Part shown: positions 60,101 through 64,000 of the stretch, in pieces
Layout: every line of letters begins with the position of its first letter
Numbering within the stretch: the stretch's first letter is position 1
NCBI GenBank assembly: GCA_015075365.1
Contig: JABTUN010000001.1
Span: 868,001 to 932,000 of the forward strand
Source of the DNA: Verrucomicrobiaceae bacterium
GTDB lineage: Bacteria; Verrucomicrobiota; Verrucomicrobiia; Verrucomicrobiales; Verrucomicrobiaceae
Direction of reading: 5' to 3'
DNA length: 64,000 nucleotides
Notes under the pieces: generated by a model
The model's input: only the letters and a program-made list of their open reading frames with translations
Told to the model about the DNA's origin: nothing
Databases searched by the model: none
Translations under genes and position numbers: made by a program

Positions 60101-63100
60101 CCAGCGGTGCCGCGCCCACCGGACACGTCGGCAATGGCGAGGTGGAGGACTATGTGCTGATCCTGACCGCGCCGACGACGGACTTCGGTGACTTCAGCGG
60201 CTTCGCTGACGCCTCGCAGGGCGTGAACCCGTCCCTGCGCATTGGCACGTCAGTGGACGCGGAGTACGAGGCGGAAAAGAACGCCACCGCCACCGGGGAT
60301 GACACCACGGGCACGGATGACGAGGACGGCGTGGCAATGCCGTCCATGACAGCGGGCCAGACGGTCGTCATCCCGGTCACGGTGACCAACACCACCGGAG
60401 CGCCGGGCTATCTCAACGCGTGGATGGATTTCAACAACAACGGCCTGCTCACGGACAACGGGGAGTTTATCGCGGAGAACACACCGGTGCCCACGGGCAC
60501 GGTCAACGGCGTCGTGAACATCACGGTCACCGTGCCTGCCACAGCGGCCACCGGGGTGAATGTGGGCACGCGTTTCCGCCTTTCCGCGCCCAGCGGCCTC
60601 GGCCCCACGGGCGCGAACGGTCTCGCGGGTGAAATCGAGGACCACGCCGTCGTCATCGCCGCGCCAACGACGGATTTCGGCGACTTCAACGGTTTTGCGG
60701 ACGCCAGCAGCCTCATGGTGCCCGCGTTGCGCCTCGGAGCGCTGGTGGACACCGAGTATCTGGTGACAAAAAACGCCACGGCCACCGGTGACGACACCCG
60801 TGGCGTCGATGACGAGGACGGCGTGGTCTTCCCGTCCCTCACCGCGGGGCAGTCCCTCTCGCTGCCGGTGCAGGTGACAAACACCGGTGCCTCAACGGCC
60901 TACCTGAACGCCTGGATCGACTACAACAACAACGGCGTGCTGACCGACGCGGGCGAGCAGTTCGCCACGAATGTGATCGTGCCCGCTGGATCGAACAATG
61001 TCACGCTCAACCTGCCGGTGACCATTCCAGACGAGGCCGCCACGGGTGTGAACCTGGGCACCCGCTTCCGCCTGACGCATGTCACGGGCGCGCCGCCCGC
61101 TGGCGCGTTCGGCAATGGCGAGGTGGAAGACCACCTGGTGAGCATCGCGGCCCCGACGCAGGATTTTGGCGATTTCAGCGGCTTTGCCTCCGCGTCGAAC
61201 GGCGCGAACAGCGGCCTGCGCATGGGCACGCTGGTGGACGCGGAGTTTGCCGTCACAGGCAACAGCGCCGCCACGGGTGACGACACGCAAGGCCAGGATG
61301 ACGAGGACGGTGTGACCCTCCCGGCGATGACGGCCGGCGGCGCGTATAACGTGCCGGTTGTGGTGACCAACACGCTGGGCTCCACGGCCTATTTGAATGC
61401 CTGGATCGACTTTAACAACAACGGCCTGCTCACTGATCCGGGCGAGCTGGTGATCGCGGACACGCTGGTGCCCAACGGCACGACGAATGCCACGCTGAAC
61501 ATGCTGGTCAGCGTGCCGCCCGCCGCTGTGACGGGCGTGAATCTGGGCGCGCGCTTCCGCCTGACGAGCGTCACCACGCCGGGCCCCACGGGCACGGACG
61601 GCGGAACGGGCGAGGTGGAGGATTATGTCCTGAACATCGCCGCGCCGACAACCGACTTTGGAGACTATAGCGGCTTTGCGTCGGCCAGCAGCACGCGCCT
61701 TGTGGACCTGCGGCTCGGAGCGCTCACGGACACGGAATTCGCGGCCACCTCCAACAGCACGGCCACAGGAGACGATAATGCCGGCGTCGATGACGAGGAC
61801 GGCGTGACGCTGCCGCCGCTCACCGCCGGCGGGCCGGCCACGATACAGGTCGTGGTGACGAACAACACCGGCTCCACGGCCTATCTCAATGGCTGGATCG
61901 ACTACAACCACAACGGCCTGCTTACCAATCCGGGCGAGCAGATTGCCACCGACATCGCCATTCCCTCCGGCGTGACGGGTTCGACGCAAAATCTTGTCAT
62001 CACCGTGCCACCGACGGCGGCTCAGGGGGTGAACTTGGGTGCTCGCTTCCGCCTGACGACCACCAGCGGCACCCTGCCGACCGGAGTGGCGGCGGAGGGC
62101 GAGGTGGAGGACTATATGGTCAACATCGCCACGCCACCGAGCGACTTTGGCGACTTCAACGGCTTCGCGGACGCGCTCTCGACACGCAATCCGGGCATCG
62201 TGATCGGCACGCTGGTGGACACCGAGTTCGCCGCAACGCGCAACTCCCTGGCGACGGGTGACGACCTGAACGGGGACGATGATGAGGACGGTGTGACGAT
62301 TCCCGCGATGACCGCGGGCGCGCCGGCGGTGCTGCCGGTGGTGGTGACGAACACCACGGCCGCACCAGCCTACCTGAACGTCTGGATCGACTACAACAAC
62401 AACGGCCAGCTCACCGACACAGGCGAGCAAGTGGCTGTGAACACGCCCGTGCCCGCGGGAACCAGCGCCGCGACGCAGAATGTCTCCTTCACCGTGCCCG
62501 CGACCGCGGTGACAGGCGCCAACCTGGGCATCCGCGTGCGCCTGACCTCCACGGCCAGCCCGGCGCCCATCGGAGCCGCCGGTGAGGGCGAGGTGGAGGA
62601 CCACATCGTGAACATTGCCGTGCCGACGACCGATTTCGGCGACTGGGCCGGCGCGGCGGACGCCTCCAGCACGCACTCCAACAATGTGCGCATGGGCGCC
62701 CTGGTGGATCCTGAGTTCGCCTCCACCCGGAACGCCTCCGCCAACGGTGACGACACCACCGGCAGTGATGACGAGGACGGCGTGACGATTCCCACGCTCA
62801 CGCGCGGCGCGTCTTCGACCGTGGTCGTCACAGTGACCAATCTGAGCGGTGAGGTGACCTGCCTGAACGCCTGGATCGACTTCAACGCGGACGGCGACTT
62901 CACGGACAGCGGCGAACAGATCGCCGCGGACATCCTCATTCCCGACGGCACCAACGCGCTGGCGCAAAACATCACCGTGAACACACCCGCGGACGCCGTT
63001 CCGGGAAATCGAGGCGCGCGTTTCCGCCTCTCCTCCACGACAAGTCCCGGGCCAGTGGGGCACAGCGGCACGGGCGAGGTGGAGGATCATCTGGCGGTGG

Positions 63101-64000
63101 TGAACTGCCCGGTGCTGACGGTGACCACGGAAAGCCTGGCGGCGGGACGCGCGGGCACGGCTTACAGCCAGAGCTTGTCCGGCGGCGGCGGCCTGATGCC
63201 CTACACCTGGTCAGTCGCCTCCGGCACGCTGCCGGGCGGCCTCACGCTGAGCAGCGGCGGCCTGATCAGCGGCACGCCGGCGGCCAGCAATGGCGCGGGC
63301 GTGCCCGTGACGCTGCGTTTCACGGATTCCTGGGGCTGCACCACCACAAAGGCGTTCAATTTGAAGATCTGCCCGGTGATCACCTTGACCGCGCCGCCGC
63401 TGGCCGCGGCCACGGTCACGCTGCCTTATTCCCAGACCATCACCGCCATCGGCGGAGCCGCGCCTTATGTACATGCGGTCACCAGCGGCGCGCTGCCGGA
63501 CGGATTGACGCTCAGCCCGGCGGGCGTGCTCAGCGGCACGCCCACCTCACGCGCCACGGCCACCTTCACCGTCACCGCCACGGATGCGAACGGATGCACC
63601 GGCTCCCAGTCCTACACGATCACGCCGGCGTGCCCGGTGATCACGGTGGGACCAGCCACGCTGCCGAACGGCACGGTGGGCAGCGCCTACGCGCAAACGA
63701 TCACCGCCACGGGCGGTACCACGCCGCATGTCTTCGCGGTCACAGCGGGCGCGCTGCCGGACGGTCTCACGTTCACCAGCACAGGCACCCTGAGCGGCAC
63801 TCCGACCTCCATCGCCTCCCAAACTTTCACCGTCACCGCCACGGACGCGCTGGGCTGCACGGGCACGCGCACCTACACGATCGTGCCGGACCCGAACACG
63901 GACTTTGGCGACTTCTCGGGCTTCGGAATGGCCTCCAACACCTTTGTGCCCGGCCTGCGTCTCGGCGCGCTGCTGGATGTGGAGGGAACGGCCACGCCGA
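51127..64000 (+). CDS. Giant secreted surface protein (Cna-B/SdrD, PA14, GEVED, Ig-like), 3' end outside window
   Basis: Frame 1 is open from ATG 51127 to the window end, more than 4,290 codons; I checked frame continuity at many points and saw no stop. Signal peptide 1-24 (ends AMAQ). Residues about 246-323: putative Ig domain. About 598-738, 1318-1475, 1478-1620 and 2211-2348: Cna-B/SdrD-like modules (VGNLVWEDLNYNG; YYVRVTPP). About 745-1078 and 1625-1965: SdrD-like modules each interrupted by a PA14 domain. About 2354-3992: ten GEVED repeats of about 163 residues (DFGDFSGFADA, DDEDGVT, STAYLNAWIDFNNNG, GEVEDYV). About 3994-4252: three Ig-like repeats, then an eleventh GEVED. Asp-rich repeats suggest Ca2+ binding. 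Probably a surface adhesin. Confidence 0.88.
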   Translation, partial: MRRTLRHFVLSMAAIAASGGAMAQNTTVLDYEFGSTSTFVMTPTTRHNNVVPGDPLLWAGNQMASVPRFNTSGNSGGFVEYNNWPMSETGAGTWATGTRTSLNPTLAGPTLWTRFTLGPNSSFTLSNATVQFRYQRTSSTAPRNVRACLTWFDGSTYRRRYSATTNLSTSTSTSSWQSAFNVRIGGTGSAGDALPTGSAMSGKTFLLEVQFFGGTSASNKIHVDDVMFLADSAVTGAAGWVTPAALPAAERNRPYFTRLQAGSGNVSSYTYSLTSGTLPSGLSLSNGNILGTPTGTAGNYTFTIRASTGGATTDRNFSLTLNNTAAGPTGANLAVWSFDSDTGAETLTGPSTMSASLKEVTWGFDKQNSILPSLHVEGTAAASSTPITPDRSSSGDMRAFSGWEAGEGYTATRNSLLHVVDAGSGTTNWRFHVTPVENTGSIPPTSYVTSGEPNVLQFSMTFRATAAGNLHAFKADMLRWLRDNMSSDGTLGPRYARLYAYYTNDAGTVQRWTGDTIDINAVYYQAMQNANQSQFRTFWWDLSSLDAAINATTAKYSNRKVAFELYHYYEHGQDSYLAPAVLLDDVAVTGDFVAPTLSVGNLVWEDLNYNGLKDASEPGLAGAQVELFTPGADNAIGGTGANADTKVGTTITTTATGAYTFSVLDPGTYYVRVTPPATHVITGGAPDTEDNGQDNDNNGMQPGGRGTPLYSPVINLAVNAEPTDDGDTDNLTDYSVDFGICRGLGVGNLVFIDNDDSGHFNAGDSGVSGAKVQLFDSNNNLVATTTTSTATTITGFQVRQVKSSTDVRNYTQAMEAINGTNQTDSWLGTATRINYLESGGTDGRYTSGNSAFPDGVSSNFVVRATGTVTIPSSGTWTFGMTLDDGGRLRVNNQDVIVDEAGLHSVADRLGRITLNAGTYPIEMVYWGVNAGSVELYARSGSYTSWSTSFKLVGDTGNGGLAVSHSDSATGGRYLIDGLAAGNYYVKIPASEFLTGKPLYGYKSVRNGTPAYSLLDDDSGINGSDNGIDAPAPGATGVRTSTFSLAPGAEPTGGSGETGTGSTSDDATDADTDLTVDLGFHTEQEGCFYVRIIDTDRDGVPLIQRLDGSTQSANLLFGGAIANIDHAQFSYDTRSQRLDVQYIFHQWTGKKVRGFYLVLTDAPTPAYENTAAIMYVDVYDRASPKVTVMKYQGPEGGQTSYVTPGQLLESSITNPNFCTINVVESGSSLTVTIGADMSRVNNGNLWTSYGVNPANWGGMVMGKNAGIWCHAYDLSGAPAYNSEGKLTSWPRRSPDSSWWNYLSTYNAQTITTESPCGTIMTIGNMVFDDADDNGVFTAGEGVDNVLVYLFTEGKNPLVDTPAAAVLTTGGGQYAFTGLSTGRYFVHIPPSEFQAGGPLFGKVSVPDSGDDAAADDHVDENGIDAAFPAVTGISTSVIVLTENGEPSDTVEAGAFGDSDNDDDNNGDLTADLGFRDGANLTLGNLVWNDTNGNGTKQSGEPGVSGVIVDLFTPGDDDAIGGTGSAADMLVATTTTNASGSYSFSIPSPGRYYVRVTPPSALPATTRNVVTADDGNDDDNNGAQPGGEFTFIYSPVITLTENGEPGTGGATGVENTIDFGLRTAQKLSVGNLVFLDNNNNGRYDSGDGGVGGVRVQLFNTSNVLLQETSTVAPAQLPGWRFQQAKASVAVQSIATAEAVMLGTNRSSFWTGTTNFINHVTSSSNNGWQDYGHAGNGRLLPNGSMENVVVLGIGTLNIPVGDNYSFIINTDDGGRLKIDGSQLIVDDGTHASRDAAGSLVLSAGPHSIEFLGYENTGGGGFEVWAKRGIQTTWDEGFRLIGDTGNGGLEVTYPGSAPDTGRYRFNNIDPGSYYVKIPSTEFGAGGPLEGRLSFVQSTPPSDDQKDDNSTSGSADSGVDAAKPAISGISSHTFALGTGVEPAGSAESGFFGSEDDAADTNGDMTIDFAFDGTRQVVAGCYRFNMKDLDKNCNFSAVEEIDPDQGWDFGYNNGNNGPFFYFTDWDMLFDADKDRLTMDVTFEQVNGKKVDSFWICVTPGPAPHTDNSAIIYVNGINRGAPRLSVYKYTTSLGEESWKTSSNCLLTTAGNGINASDVLNLSVTETGANVRFKFTLSTARINNANNWSVVTNKSAWVGAKFYSRAGVWFHPMDNSSTWTYDSAGRITAADTGWPNQGWLDTDEAGTYSIRTELCPTLTVGDSVWNDQNNNGVKEAGEAGIDGVFLELWTPGTNGTRENGGGDDVKIADVVSFNSGFYQFEDILAGVYYVRIPNPPASFPLASSIVTTTDNSVNNDNNGAQTGGQDTAILSPLFTLTVGAEPGGVGSNEDTMDFGLRVVPTTDFGDWNGTGAATLTTTSTANNLLRLGATVDVEPTITPNAAATGDDTLNTGSADDEDGVTMPLNITQGAIVTLPVSVFNNTGDTAYLHSWIDFDNDGTLANNVISLGGERLGAVIPVSSSASMQTVNVTFQAPVTASIGTQRGVRFRLTNLAGTTPTGVSGTGEIEDYVVGFVAPTLDFGDHEDLADASSTRNGSLRLGALVDAEGAATKNAAANGDDTTDSDDEDGVTIPQMTAGQPVVVQVNVTNSTGSTAYLNAWFDFNDNGVLTDAGEQIATNVSVTSGTSNGTVNLSFTVPAAAVTTSSVAARFRLTNNTTPGSTGASGTGEVEDYAVTILNATTDSGDFSGFANAVNTASSNLRLGALVDAEYTATTNATATGDDLAGNDDEDGVTLPALTAGAPASATFVVTNVTGSTAYLNAWIDFNNNGSAADTGEQIATNLPISNGANNSTQNLSINVPAAAVTGTNLGVRFRLTTNMNPGFGTVGGVGEVEDYVVNIAAPTTDFGDLTLFGHASSTQSSGLRLGALIDTEYTPTTNTTATGDDTTGVDDEDAVTISPMIAGGPGSFPVLVTNTTGSTAYLNAWIDYNGNGVLTDAGEQVATNVAIPTDSNNITQTLNFTVAPAALTGVNLGARFRLTSTSGAAPTGHVGNGEVEDYVLILTAPTTDFGDFSGFADASQGVNPSLRIGTSVDAEYEAEKNATATGDDTTGTDDEDGVAMPSMTAGQTVVIPVTVTNTTGAPGYLNAWMDFNNNGLLTDNGEFIAENTPVPTGTVNGVVNITVTVPATAATGVNVGTRFRLSAPSGLGPTGANGLAGEIEDHAVVIAAPTTDFGDFNGFADASSLMVPALRLGALVDTEYLVTKNATATGDDTRGVDDEDGVVFPSLTAGQSLSLPVQVTNTGASTAYLNAWIDYNNNGVLTDAGEQFATNVIVPAGSNNVTLNLPVTIPDEAATGVNLGTRFRLTHVTGAPPAGAFGNGEVEDHLVSIAAPTQDFGDFSGFASASNGANSGLRMGTLVDAEFAVTGNSAATGDDTQGQDDEDGVTLPAMTAGGAYNVPVVVTNTLGSTAYLNAWIDFNNNGLLTDPGELVIADTLVPNGTTNATLNMLVSVPPAAVTGVNLGARFRLTSVTTPGPTGTDGGTGEVEDYVLNIAAPTTDFGDYSGFASASSTRLVDLRLGALTDTEFAATSNSTATGDDNAGVDDEDGVTLPPLTAGGPATIQVVVTNNTGSTAYLNGWIDYNHNGLLTNPGEQIATDIAIPSGVTGSTQNLVITVPPTAAQGVNLGARFRLTTTSGTLPTGVAAEGEVEDYMVNIATPPSDFGDFNGFADALSTRNPGIVIGTLVDTEFAATRNSLATGDDLNGDDDEDGVTIPAMTAGAPAVLPVVVTNTTAAPAYLNVWIDYNNNGQLTDTGEQVAVNTPVPAGTSAATQNVSFTVPATAVTGANLGIRVRLTSTASPAPIGAAGEGEVEDHIVNIAVPTTDFGDWAGAADASSTHSNNVRMGALVDPEFASTRNASANGDDTTGSDDEDGVTIPTLTRGASSTVVVTVTNLSGEVTCLNAWIDFNADGDFTDSGEQIAADILIPDGTNALAQNITVNTPADAVPGNRGARFRLSSTTSPGPVGHSGTGEVEDHLAVVNCPVLTVTTESLAAGRAGTAYSQSLSGGGGLMPYTWSVASGTLPGGLTLSSGGLISGTPAASNGAGVPVTLRFTDSWGCTTTKAFNLKICPVITLTAPPLAAATVTLPYSQTITAIGGAAPYVHAVTSGALPDGLTLSPAGVLSGTPTSRATATFTVTATDANGCTGSQSYTITPACPVITVGPATLPNGTVGSAYAQTITATGGTTPHVFAVTAGALPDGLTFTSTGTLSGTPTSIASQTFTVTATDALGCTGTRTYTIVPDPNTDFGDFSGFGMASNTFVPGLRLGALLDVEGTATP

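Noticed and set aside
54805..63090. Very long minus-strand ORFs (830, 939 and 732 codons)
   Set aside because: Shadows of the repeated GEVED/SdrD coding sequence; repeated Arg/His-rich translation arises from the repeat period.

Overview
The window is GC-rich chromosomal DNA from a verrucomicrobium, most likely near Verrucomicrobium/Prosthecobacter. Lineage markers are a DUF1501 protein, a DUF1549/DUF1553 protein with a planctomycete-type cytochrome c motif, a DUF1080 plus PVC-type haem-binding dehydrogenase, an SHD1-like secreted protein, a Tat-exported Gfo/Idh/MocA oxidoreductase, an ECF sigma/FecR pair, and a giant Cna-B/PA14/GEVED surface protein. All identifications rest on reading the sequence; no database was searched.

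Layout. 1-7.7 kb: uppP end, DUF2062, a FN3 protein with a toxin-like C-terminus next to a CPCC zinc-ribbon protein, DUF1287, an MFS transporter, a CoA-binding protein, an L,D-transpeptidase, DUF1501 and a Kelch/NanM-like protein. 7.8-11.4 kb: a minus-strand NAD/ADP-ribose cluster (NrtR-like regulator, sirtuin, crystallin-J1-like, ADP-ribosylglycohydrolase, macro domain) with a palindromic operator at the nrtR start. 11.6-18 kb: oxidoreductase, SHD1-like protein, mfd, znuA.

18.4-30.4 kb is the remarkable part: an RNA island. It holds about 25 tRNA genes on the plus strand that together cover all 20 amino acids, nearly all with an encoded CCA and pyrimidine-rich spacers. A DraRnl-type RNA ligase lies inside the array. 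Four tandem Y-RNA-like genes lie directly upstream of a Ro60 (TROVE/vWA) gene. An antitoxin/PIN pair, RtcB and an HNH endonuclease follow. Most tRNAs are abnormal: G55-C56 replaces T55-C56 in the T-loop, while the D-loop loses GG and usually gains AGC or GCA, which can pair with TGC. The three tRNAs that keep GG keep TTC. Three tRNAs (Ser, Leu, Gly) carry 57-67 nt insertions inside the T-loop. Leu tRNAs have short variable arms. The Y-like RNAs share a covarying outer stem with fixed internal-loop sequences and contain tRNA-like modules; two are circular permutations of a tRNA.

30.4-51 kb is conventional: a receiver-MBL protein, a GlgE-like enzyme, an SLC13/TrkA-C transporter, an MFS transporter, esterase, large haem proteins, cupin, sigma/FecR pair and ispG. 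From 51.1 kb to the window end runs one secreted multidomain protein of more than 4,290 codons.

Working model (inference): the island is a self-contained tRNA supply and RNA repair/quality-control module. Divergent tRNAs and tRNA mimics, Ro60 with its Y RNAs, and two RNA ligases (5'-PO4/3'-OH and 2',3'-cyclic-phosphate/5'-OH chemistries) would together answer tRNA cleavage by stress or toxins.
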